64,000 nt of DNA from Scolanthus callimorphus (GCA_033964015.1 CM066924.1:6926251-6990250), one strand, 5' to 3'. Shown: positions 33,222 to 43,976, counted from the stretch's first letter. Made by a program: numbers and translations. The notes: generated by a model from the letters alone, not told the origin.

Positions 33222-33290
33222 CGGAGTATAGCCGTCTCTGTCCAGGAGGCCCTGGTTTTGTCCCAGATCCCAACACCACAGTCATTGTTG
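33222..33290 (+). CDS. Fibrillin exon 21: TB4 end and linker
   Basis: This 23-codon phase 1-1 exon encodes S-E-Y-S-R-L-C-P-G-G-P-G-F-V-P-D-P-N. The S-E-Y-x-x-L-C-P-G-G-x-G-F start is close to the linker after vertebrate TB4. It closes the TB with Cys8 and leads to cbEGF23. Acceptor ttcctag, donor G|gtagg. Confidence 0.9.
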
Positions 33291-33733
33291 GTAGGTTTCT
33301 GTTACTACAGTCTACCTCTAATAATCCGGGCGAGGGCGTCCACAACGGCCAGTACGACACTCGAGGCACACGCAATATCACTCCCTCTTGCCAGTGTCAA
33401 GTGAAATTGTGGCTCATAGTTTATCATTCTAGCCTCCTGTTTTGTGCGTTGCACCGCGAACGGGAGGCCTGGCCGAAAACACATTTCCGTTTTATCATTT
33501 CTATTGCAGTCTAGACGTGGAATTTCACGTTTGTGGAGAAAGTGATAGGGGATATACGTTATTTCGTTCTGGTAAAACCTAATCATTTCCACACAAAACT
33601 TAACTATTCGCCTGTCGTCCCACCAACATTGTAGAACGTGCGTGAGCATTTAAACATTATGCAATTTAAAATCACCTTTCTGCATATTGTAGCGTGCTTG
33701 GCAAGCCATGTAACTTTTCCTTCTTCTCTGCAG

Positions 33734-33859
33734 ATGTGGACGAGTGTAAGAACATTCCTGGCATCTGTCAAGAGGGCAAATGCGAGAATACAATCGGTAG
33801 CTTCACGTGTACGTGTCCGAAAGGCATGACACACGACCAAACGACTGGAAGATGCAAAG
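33734..33859 (+). CDS. Fibrillin exon 22: cbEGF (cbEGF23 position)
   Basis: This 42-codon phase 1-1 exon encodes D-V-D-E-C, six cysteines and C-E-N-T-I-G-S-F-T-C. Acceptor tctgcag, donor G|gtaat. Confidence 0.9.
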
Positions 33860-33952
33860 GTAATCAGATATCCTTCTTCAGTTTTTTTTTCTCAGAGCAC
33901 CCGGTTGGTCTTTGGGTTAAATATGTTCTTTGTGAGACTCTCCTGAGTATCT

Positions 33953-34108
33953 AAGGCCTACGGCAAACGCCGTGCCAGAGTCGCGCCGTTCCAAAACAAA
34001 ACAATAGAAATTTATTGATTATAAAGTATAATGAAGCGGCATCCTTTGAAAAAGGAAAGGTTCGACAGAAGAAGAGCGGCTGAAGTTCGGCGTTTGCCGT
34101 AGGCCTAA
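33953..34108. mobile_element. MITE with 'aggcctacggcaaacgcc' ends
   Basis: 'aggcctacggcaaacgccg' is inverted as 'cggcgtttgccgtaggcct'. 156 bases, abutting the next MITE. Confidence 0.75.
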
Positions 34109-34377
34109 AGCTACGGCTAAACTAGGACACATGTAGCGCGCAACATTTGTGTCCTGCATGATTCCCCGAGTGGCTCAACTAGGAAACATCGCACGCGTGT
34201 GTCTCGAACACATCAAATGTTTCTTGTCTTGCGAAGAAACATTTCTTTGTGTCTCGGCTACAAAATTTGTCGCGCGCAACAATGTTTCTCGCGTGGCTAA
34301 ACAGGGAAACGTAAAGGAAACATGTGTCCAGCTACAATGTTGCGCGCTACATGTGTCCTAGTTTAGCCAGGGCTTAA
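34108..34377. mobile_element. MITE family E, copy 1
   Basis: Left end 'ctaaactaggacacatgtag' and right end 'ctacatgtgtcctagtttag' are inverted, with further internal pairing (gcgcaacatt / aatgttgcgc). A second copy lies at 52638-52906. Confidence 0.8.
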
Positions 34378-34688
34378 GTTTCTTGCCGTCGTGCTTGTGC
34401 ATCGCGGTCTTTTCCTGCCGCATTTCTGTTGATGCTGTACAGCGGGAAAGCTATTCGAGCAATCTTCACATGGCGACTAGAAAGATCCAAATAGCATTTT
34501 GCTTATGCGTGGCCATGTCTCGTACTCCGAATTATTTTTTTCCTAGAGGGCACGGTAACGAATTCTGCATTCTGATTGGTTCTTAGAGCGCGCGCGCGGG
34601 GGCAATATTTTCCTATCTCTGACCTAGGTCACAGTAACCATTTTCGCGCGCTTGTTTTCATCGAAAAAAGTTGGAAAAAAATAAATAA

Positions 34689-34838
34689 GTTATTTACCGG
34701 CTTTAGGTCGGTCCGTATAGGGAAAAAAACTGTGACCTCGGCCTGGAAAATGTTGACCTCGGCCTCCGGCCTCGGTCAACATTTTCCAGCCCTCGGTCAC
34801 AGTTTTTCCCTATACGGACCTCCCAACCGGTAAATAAC
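34689..34838. repeat. Strong palindrome
   Basis: From 'gttatttaccgg' to 'ccggtaaataac' the two halves pair almost base for base, including 'actgtgacctcggcctgga' region against its inverse, meeting at 'ggcctccggcc'. The hairpin arm is about 70 bases. Confidence 0.85.
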
Positions 34839-34869
34839 ATATATGTATCTTGTTGAGGCTGCAGACGCT

Positions 34870-35385
34870 CTGTCCTCGCCGTCACGACTGTGTCAATTGA
34901 TCCTCTAGTTTTGAAAACGTTAGGCATATGCAACGCTTCTTCATTTTAAATTTGCAACTTCTCATAGCGGACAAGCTAAAGAACATCCATGATCGCTACA
35001 ACTAGAGACAAAACTCCAAAGGTTTGAGGGAGTAGGTTTGAGGGAGCAAATATAAAATTTAGCGTATCGTTAAGTGATGAAAAGTATAATTTTCTACACG
35101 AAATAGCCAACTAAATTGAATCGATACCTTTGGGATTCGCGCCCTAGTAACATTTGCCCCTCGGCTATAGGTTGAAAGTTAACCTAATATTCCTTCTCCA
35201 GGAATCCTTTTAATTCGAGGATAAGTTACAAATATTAGTAATTTTTACATAACTTGCTTGACATTGGAGCATTTCTTGAAATAGTTGAGTTAAAGGTAAA
35301 TGAAGTGGACGTCAAAATACCTTACGTTTCGTTTTCAACAATTTTAACTGTTGGAGAACCTCAAAGATAAGGATATTTCAAGGAT
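34870..35385. other. Intronic stretch without recognised elements
   Basis: No exon or repeat is recognised before the 143-bp array. Confidence 0.4.
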
Positions 35386-35389
35386 CGAG

Positions 35390-36169
35390 ATCCCCTTTGG
35401 AAAGATCTTACCCCATATATATTTTATTGGCGGCTTCTTGCTTTTCTTTTTAGATATCAACGAATACGAGAAATACCTGTACCTGTGCTGAGTAGCAATA
35501 TGTAATATTTCAAGGACCAATGCCCCTTTTTTGATTTTCTATAAAGACCTTACTACATAGATCTTCCATTTGCGCTTTCTTGTTTTTCTATTCAGATATC
35601 AACGAATGTGAGAGATACCTGTACCTGTGCTGAGTAGCAATATGTAATTTTTCAAAGACCAATGCCCCCTTTTTTTACTTACTGTAAAGACATTACTCCA
35701 TAGATCTTTCATTGGCGCTTTCTTGTTTTTCTATTCGGATATCAACGAATGTGAGAAATACATGTACCTGTGCTGAGTAACAATATGTAACTTTTCAAGG
35801 ACCAATGCCCCCTTTTTTGGACTTACTGTATATATCTTACTCCATAGATCTTTCATTGGCGCTTTTTTGCTTTTCAATTCAGATATCAACGAGTGTGAGA
35901 AATACTTGTACCTGTGCTGAGTAGCAATATGTAATTTTTCAAGGACCAATGCCCCCTTTTTTGGACTTACTGTAAATACCTTACTCCATAGATCTTTCAT
36001 TGGCGCTTTCTTGCTTTTCTATTCAGATATCAACAAATGTGAGAAATACATGTACCTTTGCTGAGTAACAATATGTAATTTTTCAAGGACCAATGCCCCC
36101 TTTCTGGACTTACTGTAAAGACCTTACTCCATAGATCTTTCATTGGCGCTTTCTTGCTTTTCTATTCAG
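35390..36169 (+). repeat. 143-bp tandem repeat carrying the exon 23 3' splice site and first codons
   Basis: Exon-like starts are at 35454, 35596, 35739, 35883 and 36027, spaced 142-144 bases, and the sixth is real exon 23 at 36170. Each unit has 'cttttctattcag', then D-I-N-E-C-E-K-Y-L-Y-L-C followed by TGA, then intronic sequence. The first copy has lost Cys (gaatac), the third has lost the acceptor AG (ttcgg), and the fifth has D-I-N-K-C. All five pseudo-exon starts stop at the codon where the real exon continues with Gly-Leu-Asn. Confidence 0.95.
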
Positions 36170-36298
36170 ATATCAACGAATGTGAGAAATACTTGTACTT
36201 GTGCGGTCTGAACGGTGTCTGCCTTAACACTGTGGGGAGTTACCGGTGCGAGTGTCCGCCAGGATTCATTCTGGACGCAAGCAGCAACATGTGTATTG
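36170..36298 (+). CDS. Fibrillin exon 23: cbEGF (cbEGF24 position)
   Basis: This 43-codon phase 1-1 exon encodes D-I-N-E-C-E-K-Y-L-Y-L-C, then G-L-N-G-V-C, C-L-N-T-V-G-S-Y-R-C and six cysteines in total. It is the sixth and only complete copy of the repeated exon start. Acceptor ctattcag, donor G|gtaaa. Confidence 0.9.
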
Positions 36299-36547
36299 GT
36301 AAATATCAGTAGAACGCATTCTGTTTACTCTGTTGCGTTGCCCGTACAATATCAAAAGATTGCCAGAATGCTCGCAGTCCCTTATTTGGCGAACGTGAAA
36401 ACGAGCGCCGATGGCTTGAGGTACCGAAGGTATGAACGAGAGCCGAAGGCGCGCTCGTTTTTACGGACGTTCACCAAAGAAGAGACTGCAAGCAGTCTAA
36501 TAGATTGCGCAAACAATCCATAAGTGCTAAGGTGACTTTTAAGATAT

Positions 36548-36675
36548 AGTGTAATAAGCCTTGTTGGAGTTTAAATTTCGTGTTCAGTGCGCATTCGATT
36601 TTAGTCCGAATCTTTTGTTGAACTTCTCTTTGATCGCATGCGCACTAACCACAAAATTTAAACTCCAACATAGGC
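36548..36675. repeat. Inverted repeat
   Basis: 'aagccttgttggagtttaaa' pairs with 'tttaaactccaacataggct'. About 125 bases. Confidence 0.65.
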
Positions 36676-36916
36676 TTTATCAAACTCATAATTAATACAT
36701 TAGGAAATTAATAAAGAAATCATGACCGTGACTAAGGACTTTTTAAATCGGTAGGAGGTTCCTCCTGATAAACGCACAAGTTTGACGTCGATTTTCTCGT
36801 CAAAAGTGCTTTTAACTTGGAACATTTTGTAAGATGGATTATCGCGTCCGTCTTTTATAGGCATTACAACGGCTCGCGTTTCAAATACCCATCAAGTTCG
36901 GACGCTAATATTTGAT

Positions 36917-37009
36917 TTATAACAACAACAACACCACCACCACCAACAACAACAACAACAACACGACATCCACCATCAACAACAATAACAACAACAATAA
37001 TAATAATTT
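36917..37009. repeat. Trinucleotide (aac/acc/aat)n tract
   Basis: Imperfect runs of aac, acc and aat over about 90 bases, immediately before a short hairpin (gcgcttatatagcgc) and exon 24. The - strand Val/Leu-rich ORFs here are artefacts of it. Confidence 0.9.
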
Positions 37010-37088
37010 TGCGCTTATATAGCGCAAAATAGATGGACATTTCAAGAACTGTTTTGATTTGGGATTGCATTTTGTGCATTTCATGTAG

Positions 37089-37253
37089 ATGTTGGTAAGC
37101 GCCACTGTTTCCATGACACGCAGAAGGGCCCCGACCCAATTTGTCAAGAGAAATTCACGGTGAACCTTACTCGGCAAGACTGCTGTTGCACGGTTGGCAA
37201 GTCATACCGCAACCACCAAGGCCAGTGTGAACGATGCCCCATCCGAGGATCCG
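37089..37253 (+). CDS. Fibrillin exon 24: TB module (TB5 position)
   Basis: This 55-codon phase 1-1 exon encodes D-V-G-K-R-H-C-F, D-P-I-C-Q, the triple D-C-C-C-T, V-G-K-S-Y and C-E-R-C-P. The C-C-C to next Cys loop is longer than in the other TB modules (S-Y-R-N-H-Q-G-Q). Acceptor catgtag, donor G|gtacg. Confidence 0.9.
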
Positions 37254-37633
37254 GTACGTATGAGCTATTATTCGTTATACAACAACACTAGTAAAACGCG
37301 CGCTATGATTGGTCGGCAAGCTGTGTGTTATTAAGGCTGGTTTATACGCGAACGCAAGCACAAGGCAAATGTAAATCACAGTAGATTAGAAAAGTGAATT
37401 GTGAAAAGTGATAAATTAGTCGCGCACTATTTGCGGTAAGCGGTCTAAGCTGCCTGAGGCGGCTAAAGTCTTCAAGATAGCGCAGCCGTCTGCTACTTTT
37501 AACACGGCCAATCGAAACTTGATTAAAATTAAGGTATATCTGGTATACCATGGTGCGAAGGTTTTACATTTGGTAGTTCGGCTTCAAGCGCAAATAAATT
37601 GGCCTTCATCATTTTTTGTTTCTTCTCCTTTAG

Positions 37634-37861
37634 CCGCCTATCAAGTGCTATGCGTACGCATACCTCCCCCGGTACCCACCACCGAGATCATCAAGCAAGT
37701 CACACCCCCTCCTCGAACGCTACCTCTAGGCGTTACCACCAAGTTTGACCCTTTCCTCATGACAAGCGGACCGGGTGCTACAACTGTAGCCCCTGGCACC
37801 GGACCAGCAGGACAGCTCATATCTACAGTAGCTCCTACAACATCACATTTCATTCAAACTG
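37634..37861 (+). CDS. Fibrillin exon 25: TB5 end plus Pro/Thr-rich linker
   Basis: This 76-codon phase 1-1 exon begins A-A-Y-Q-V-L-C (Cys8 of TB5). It continues into a cysteine-free segment rich in Pro, Thr, Gly and Val (I-P-P-P-V-P-T-T-E, V-T-P-P-P-R-T, T-T-V-A-P-G-T-G-P). Vertebrate fibrillins have a Pro- or Gly-rich hinge near TB1, not after TB5, so this flexible region is a lineage feature, likely O-glycosylated. Acceptor ccttttag, donor G|gtaag. Confidence 0.87.
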
Positions 37862-38649
37862 GTAAGTATGACAGTGAAGCTGGTACCCCAGGGACAGACA
37901 GTGTGGCCATATGATCGCCAATGACGACTACATTCGGGGGCTTGACGATCAAAATGTTAGAGCTAGTCGCCAAATAATAATAATATGTATGACTTAACTG
38001 GAACAATGGGATGGAGGGTCGGTGCCATTTAAGCAAGGCAGCAGCAGTAAGGAGGGTCCCATGGCAACAATGCCACGGGTACACCCCCGGCACCGGTCAC
38101 ACTGATTTCTCAGTGGAAATTATACTTACCTTACGCTATGATGAGCTGGGGAGGGAGGGTGGGCAAGCAAACAACCCTTTCCCCAAGGCAGCAAAAGCAA
38201 GCACATGGCCGATTGCACAATCCGCCCACGAAGTGCGCATTCGCCTCCAGGACAACCGCAAGCCAACTAGGCCAGACTGCAGGCTCGGTAGATGTTGACA
38301 CTTAGCAATATGGCTCTTCAGCAGCCAATAAGCCATTACAGCTCAGCCGTGGCACGCAACAAGCAATATTTGAAGTGGCAGCTTTACTGACCAGGCGACT
38401 AAATCTTTGCATTTTTTAATTAGTCGCCAATGCCGCCTAGCGGAAAAAGTTAATGTCGGGCCCTCTATCCTTAAACACAAGATATATCTCCTCGCTTTCA
38501 ACCTCAGAGTCTGTACAAAATCCTCACTCTCCTGTAAAAATGATTGTTTCAACCTACAATCATGTTCACTTTGTAGTTTATAAAGGGCCATTTAACAAAC
38601 ATAGACTAGTATGTTGCCTATCCATCACCTATTGGATGCAACACTCATT
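37862..38649. other. Intronic stretch with no clear exon
   Basis: Compositionally ordinary. The ORFs here have no motif. Several words around 38041-38340 are loosely inverted, but I cannot delimit an element. Confidence 0.35.
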
Positions 38650-38878
38650 TAAGGATCCCGTGTAAGCCATTCCTTTGTCATTGTTTTCGTTCGATATTAG
38701 AAGACGAATTACGTGTAAATATTTCTTGATACACATCTAAAAACAAAGTTTCAGATTTCATTTATCACATTCAATCGAGAAAATTGCTCTATAATCTCTA
38801 AATCAGCCGATGGTACTTTCTCAGACTTGGTACGTTGCTATGCTGTCAAAATGGCGGCTGACACAGGCTCTTTGAGCT
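38650..38878. mobile_element. MITE family C, second copy
   Basis: It shares 'gacgaattacgtgtaaatat', 'ctaaatcagccgatgg' and the end 'ggctgacacaggctcttt' with 22762-22995. Confidence 0.65.
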
Positions 38879-38955
38879 GTAGTTATTGTTATTGTTCTTT
38901 CAAAAGAGAGAGCAAAGACCACGAAAAGATCAGTTCACGCTGATCTCTTTTGCAG

Positions 38956-39081
38956 GTAAAGACCCATGCGCTCTGATCCCAACTCTATGCCTGTACGGCA
39001 AGTGTATCACCGTCAAGGGCGGCTACCGGTGCGAGTGTAACTTGGGCTACAAAGTGGGCGAAAAGAAACTCTTCTGTAAAG
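38956..39081 (+). CDS. Fibrillin exon 26: EGF without calcium-binding start (cbEGF25 position)
   Basis: This 42-codon phase 1-1 exon has six cysteines and the EGF fold signature (C-E-C, G-Y), but starts G-K-D-P-C in place of D-x-D-E-C and has C-I-T-V-K where cbEGF modules have C-x-N. It is therefore predicted not to bind calcium. It directly follows the Pro/Thr-rich linker, which would add flexibility at this point. Acceptor ttttgcag, donor G|gtaca. Confidence 0.88.
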
Positions 39082-39600
39082 GTACAATAATGAGTAGAAT
39101 CAAGAACCCATAAGTAGGAGCCTCCAATGCCTTATAAAATTGAGGCACTGTTTCTCCTGATCTATCTATTTTTAGAAGATATTTACTATGTTTATTCTTT
39201 GTTTGCTGGTTACGTTAGAGAGCATACATAGATTAAAATGGAAATTAGAACAATTTGAGGTATTCACATGTACATTTTACTTGCGCCATGAAGTGTTCTA
39301 AAAATAGATCGGTCAGTAAAAACGCTGCGTCATGGACCCTGTATGGAAGATGGAAGCTCCTACTCATTGGCTCCTGGTAGAATAGGAAAGACGTACTTAA
39401 ATATGCAAATGACTTGATGCAAAGGGTTGTACTTTTAGGAGCTTTCCTTTCCTTCGTGTGGTAAAGCGCGCTAAACGGACACAACTATAAAGCTTTTTGT
39501 GAGGTCTCTTTATTTTGATGGTATCAAATAACGCGGCGAAGCAGTGCATTATGGGAAGAGTGCGTCTGGATTGCGCAGAAAGAGGGGTCATTTGCAGATC
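39082..39600. other. Intronic stretch without recognised elements
   Basis: No exon or repeat is recognised. Confidence 0.4.
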
Positions 39601-39602
39601 TT

Positions 39603-39829
39603 TAGACCCCGTTCACACGAGACCGGTACAAAACCGGACCAGTACAATTCTGGTACCGTCGCGCGATCACACGGGACCTGCGGTACCGGACCGATTTTGG
39701 CACGGCCAGGCCGTGTGAACACTGTTGCAAAACGTGCCAGAATTGTACCGGTACCGTATGAACAGGCGGTACCGTACCAGAATTGTACCGGTCCGGTTTT
39801 TTACCGGTCCCGTGTGAACGGGGTCTTAG
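39603..39829. mobile_element. MITE with 'gaccccgttcacac' ends
   Basis: Left end 'agaccccgttcacacgagac' and right end 'cccgtgtgaacggggtct' are inverted. The interior repeats 'gtaccagaattgtaccgg' in both orientations. A single arm is at 24855-24914. Confidence 0.8.
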
Positions 39830-40037
39830 GATATCCCTACAGAAACAACATTGATTAGGGAAAAGGGGAGAAAGGAGCTTGTTGGTTGGACTCTTACTTT
39901 GACGCGGATTGTAGGTCAGAGTAGGAAAATATTGCCTGAGCGCGCACTCTCTAAGAAGCAATTAGAACACACAATTCGTTACCGTATCCTCTAAGAAAAG
40001 TGCCATATCAAATATGTCTTTGTGTTTCCTGCTCCAG

Positions 40038-40160
40038 ATGTTGACGAGTGTCTTATGGATCCGTGTGTGTCTCCTGCCAAGTGCATGAACACGTTCGGTA
40101 GTTTCCTGTGTTCTTGCCCGAAGGGATTCCATCCTGACGTCACAGGACTACGATGTACAG
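40038..40160 (+). CDS. Fibrillin exon 27: cbEGF (cbEGF26 position)
   Basis: This 41-codon phase 1-1 exon encodes D-V-D-E-C, six cysteines and C-M-N-T-F-G-S-F-L-C. Cys1-Cys2 spacing is short (L-M-D-P). Acceptor ctccag, donor G|gtgag. Confidence 0.9.
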
Positions 40161-41039
40161 GTGAGATAGAGTGGATAATTTCACCAACCAACCCGAGACT
40201 TTGATTTTTAGAATGTCAAAATTGCAGTTTTTTACTGTGCGACTACTTCAACGCCACCACACCAGAGCCTCCAGCGCGAGGTGACGAGCCGGGGAGCTCT
40301 GGGTACGAGAATGCTCTGTATCAAATTTCGCGCATGCGCTAATGGCCGTTACCAGATTATCTCGTGATACGCTGTCATCGTCCCGCCAAACAATTCTCAT
40401 TGAAACCTGAGAAAATAAAATTCAAATATCACAGAAATGTTGCATTTAGCAGGAAAAATATTTGACAATGGCAATCCTATTATAATATCCCTGAATTATT
40501 TTAGAAAACTTTCAAACTTAGTTATTCGGTTCTCCAGGAGAATTTTTGGCGGCACTACCACTGCTTATTTCGGTGGCAAAAGGTATCGAACTTTTTAGAA
40601 ACAGTATTTTTGGCCAAGCATTTTAAATACAATAATATTGTGTTGTTTCTGATGCCCTTGAATATATATGCGCAGTATGTTGACTGGAAGTCTCGCGAGG
40701 TAAACAAGTTACTGCTTTTCATTATAGTTTCGTGATTCTGCGAACTCTACGCCAACTAACAACTCTGGGTGATTTCACGCAGGCTTTGAGAGGTTTTTTG
40801 AACTAATAAGGACTAACAAGGCTTCACAACCAAATTTTCCACCATAAAATGCAAACGAAACTTAGAAAAAAAGTCAATTCCCTGGTTTTTAAAGGTTTGA
40901 TGGACGGAAGCCTAAACAGAGTTTGGCGTTCGGAAATATTACGTGGAAGTTCGCAGAATTATGAACATCGCAGTAATGCAATAGAGCCGATTCTTGCGTA
41001 TGATTGAACCTTGTCTTTTCTGTATTCTTCCCTGTTCAG
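40161..41039. other. Intron without recognised elements
   Basis: Near 40260-40310 the words 'gcgcgaggtgacgagc' and 'gagctctgggtacgag' resemble sequence near 42833-42870 and 54495-54530, suggesting a dispersed repeat fragment. No exon is seen before the acceptor gttcag. Confidence 0.35.
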
Positions 41040-41162
41040 ACATGGACGAGTGTGGAACCCCTGGCTATTGTGATAACGGCCAGTGTAAGAACATGAATGG
41101 TTCATTCAGCTGCGAGTGTAACCGTGGATACCACTTGACAGAGAACGGGCGAACATGTGTCG
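41040..41162 (+). CDS. Fibrillin exon 28: cbEGF (cbEGF27 position)
   Basis: This 41-codon phase 1-1 exon encodes D-M-D-E-C, six cysteines and C-K-N-M-N-G-S-F-S-C. Acceptor gttcag, donor G|gtaag. Confidence 0.9.
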
Positions 41163-41269
41163 GTAAGGGAGATTGTGATAGATTTTTTCACCAAGATAAT
41201 GTCAAATTACTGAGGCTGAATGCGCTGAGACCCAAACTGAAAATATCGAGATGTGTATACCTTGATTTC

Positions 41270-41448
41270 GTGAGCCTGCTAGCAGGCGCTGGGTTGTTTT
41301 ACGGCGAGAAACGAGCGTGAATCCCGATGCGGGCGCCATCTTGGACGGGTCAAACCGTCCAAGATGGCGCCCGCATTGTGATTCTCGCTCGTTTCTCGCC
41401 GTAAAACGACCAAAAAAAAGCCAACCAACGCCTGCTAGCAGGCTATGA
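41270..41448. repeat. Strong palindrome
   Basis: 'gagcctgctagcaggc' to 'gcctgctagcaggct' with arms through 'gttttacggcgagaaacgag' and its inverse, meeting at 'gacgggtcaaaccgtc'. The arms are about 70-80 bases and almost perfect. Confidence 0.85.
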
Positions 41449-41619
41449 TTCCGTGAGCTATACCGAATCCAACCCGACTACGAGTTGCTCGTTCTTGTTT
41501 GGCGCCGAAGATAATTTTAAAGGTAAAACCCTTGTTTTCAAAACTGAAGCACGCAACAGCAAAGAAATCAAAACCTGTGAAATCAAAACCTATTTGTGTC
41601 TGTTTGCGCGATTATTCTG

Positions 41620-42060
41620 AAGAGCACATTACCAACAATATACACAGGGAATTTCTGTGGAAGCCCATCCATGGGAAAAGATGAAGTTCCCATGGTAAAA
41701 GATTGAGAAGTGTTCGGATTTCCCTTGGCAATTCTTGTGAATTCTGAACACTACCAATGCGTGTGCCTTGGAAAATTCAGCTTTTCCCGTGGATGGGTTT
41801 CTGCAGAAATTCCCTGTGATACTATCCATGCGCTTCCATCAATTTCCTTGTATCAATGTTTCCTGGTAAAAGTTTTTTTCCTCCGCTTCCACGCTCCTCA
41901 TTTCCGTTCACCGCGACGCCCTGGGTCCTCGAGGGTGACGTCCAGTATATCGTGGAGTTGCAAATGCTTCAGAGCGTGAAATTAGATATTCTATCGATAG
42001 TTCTGGTCCACAGAATTTGCAATGCCTAAAGCACTTCAGTGTTTCCTGATATTTGGGTTG
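41620..42060. other. Intronic stretch with no exon
   Basis: A short loose inverted repeat is visible (cagggaatttctgtggaagc, 41644, with aaattccctg, 41807). Nothing else is recognised. Confidence 0.35.
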
Positions 42061-42068
42061 TGTTTCAG

Positions 42069-42191
42069 ACATGGACGAGTGTGTGCTCGGGAAGGGTTTG
42101 TGTGGTAATGGTACGTGTATCAATACCGAGGGCTCCTACCGATGCGAATGCCACGACGGGTTCGAGCTCAACCCAGGGGGGTTCTGCCAAG
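42069..42191 (+). CDS. Fibrillin exon 29: cbEGF (cbEGF28 position)
   Basis: This 41-codon phase 1-1 exon encodes D-M-D-E-C, six cysteines and [14 protein letters not shown] is a possible glycosylation site. Acceptor gtttcag, donor G|gtacg. Confidence 0.9.
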
Positions 42192-42204
42192 GTACGTATT
42201 CTAC

Positions 42205-42622
42205 TTAAAGGGACATGGTCACCTAGAAAACACTAAAATAATTTACTAAAATAATTTACTAATTTACTAAAATAATTATTGTCACAAAATACAAAAATAT
42301 TCTCTGAAATTGAAAGAGTCAGTTTAAAGAAAGAAGTACGGAAAATTTCATTGGATTACGATGAAGGATTGCTGAGATATGAGCGAATTAAGATGGCAAA
42401 ATTAGTATGTTTGAAAAAAGAGGTAAACCGATTTCAAAAGAGTCAGATTTTCTCATGTAAGCTGTAATTACAATCCACGAATATCTTTGCAATCCTACAT
42501 CGAAATGACCTCAAATTTTCACCATGTCAAGTTGAAAGCATTCTTTACAAATTTGACTTGTTATTTTTATTATTTGTGATATTATATTTTTGATGTTTTC
42601 GGTGACCATGTCCCTTTAAGGG
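42205..42622. mobile_element. MITE with 'cttaaagggacatggtcacc' ends
   Basis: Left end 'cttaaagggacatggtcacc' and right end 'ggtgaccatgtccctttaag' are perfectly inverted over 20 bases. It begins about 14 bases after the exon 29 donor. The interior is AT-rich and non-coding. Confidence 0.85.
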
Positions 42623-42639
42623 TGCTAATTAACAATTAT

Positions 42640-42860
42640 TCCTCGAGCCCGAATGGACTCATAGTCAGTAGACCGTGAGGCCGGAGGCCGAATGGGCTAT
42701 TGACGCAGAGGGCGTGACAAATAATTGTTTTAGTCAAATCACAATAGTAGGTCATTTTGTATAGCCAAAAACTAGAGTCTTGCGTCCAAAATCAGCCAAT
42801 CAGTGAAGGCCCTCGAATGGATGTCACCTCCCCTGCGAGGTGACGTGCCTCGAAGCTCTG
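42640..42860. repeat. MITE family D fragment
   Basis: It shares 'ggccgaatgggctattgac', 'taattgttttagtcaaatca' and 'agtaggtca' with 55757-56065. It is partly related in wording to family A. Confidence 0.5.
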
Positions 42861-43131
42861 GGTAAGAGATTGCCCGTGTCCCGTTTGTAGCGTGGGATCG
42901 AGCATGCGCCATTGATGCATTTTCCTGGTTTAACTTGTGGTACCAGTCCCTGTGGAATTTCGATAAGAAAACAGTTGTACCCACTAGTGGGGAACTTTTC
43001 TCCGATGTACTTTCGGACGCAGGATCTACGGAGGCTGACATCAAAGTTTTTGTCTCTTGTGATAATAAATCAGGTTTCGCTCTGACCCTTACTGTATACT
43101 TACAACTTGTAAACTTGTTCTCTTTTACCAG

Positions 43132-43257
43132 ATATCGACGAATGTGCCGTGCGTGCCGATATTTGTAGGAACGGGCTGTGCTTTAACACGGACGGGTCAT
43201 TCAGATGCGATTGTATCACGGGTTACAAGCTATCGGCGGACCGACGAACCTGTGTAG
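43132..43257 (+). CDS. Fibrillin exon 30: cbEGF (cbEGF29 position)
   Basis: This 42-codon phase 1-1 exon encodes D-I-D-E-C, six cysteines and C-F-N-T-D-G-S-F-R-C. Acceptor ttaccag, donor G|gtgag. Confidence 0.9.
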   Translation: MSTNVPCVPIFVGTGCALTRTGHSDAIVSRVTSYRRTDEPV

Positions 43258-43356
43258 GTGAGTAGCGCATTGTTCCACACAACCGCAAATAATACAGTAG
43301 CTGTTTGGTTGATTTCTGTTTCATTTGAGCACTTATACGTAAACGCTTAACAAATG

Positions 43357-43519
43357 TCCTCTGATTTATCCGTGGTATGTCCTCTTATATACCACGGAAT
43401 GACGTAATAAAATGGTCAAAATGTTGTGGACTCACGAGGCGCAGCCGAGTGGGTCCGCAGTACATTTTGACCACTTTATTACGTCATTCCGTGGTATATA
43501 AGAGGACATACCACGTTTT
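43357..43519. repeat. Strong palindrome, family F
   Basis: 'gtggtatgtcctcttatata' on the left is inverted at the right, with 'acggaatgacgtaataaa' against its inverse. Near-perfect arms of about 70 bases. A related element is at 54548-54675. Confidence 0.8.
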
Positions 43520-43976
43520 CGTTGGTTCTTTTTAGCGCGCGCGCTTATGATGGCCCGTTCTGTGGTATGTCCTCTTATGTACCCATGGCTGAGAGCCAAT
43601 CAGAATTCGAGAAACGCGCGCGTTGTGGTATGAAGAATGATGTACGTGATTTTGTTCTCAAAGAGATTATTAATTAAATACATTATTTTCCCAAAATACA
43701 TTTTTATGCCTCTATTCGAAATAGTTTTATGTATTAGAATGTCTAACTATTAGCTGTCTGGATAATTATTGGGGGGAGGGGAACCTTCGTCGAGGCTGTA
43801 GCGTTTTCCAGGCCCCTCACCTTTGGAGAGCATAGATCACAAAAAACGAGAGTTTATATCACAGCAGCGACCTCAGAGCTATTAGAGCCCGCCAAAATGT
43901 TGATTAGAGCCCGGAAAATACGCTACAATGCTTGCCAAAGTTATTGTAATTAGTATTAATTGTGCTACTTTTTCAG

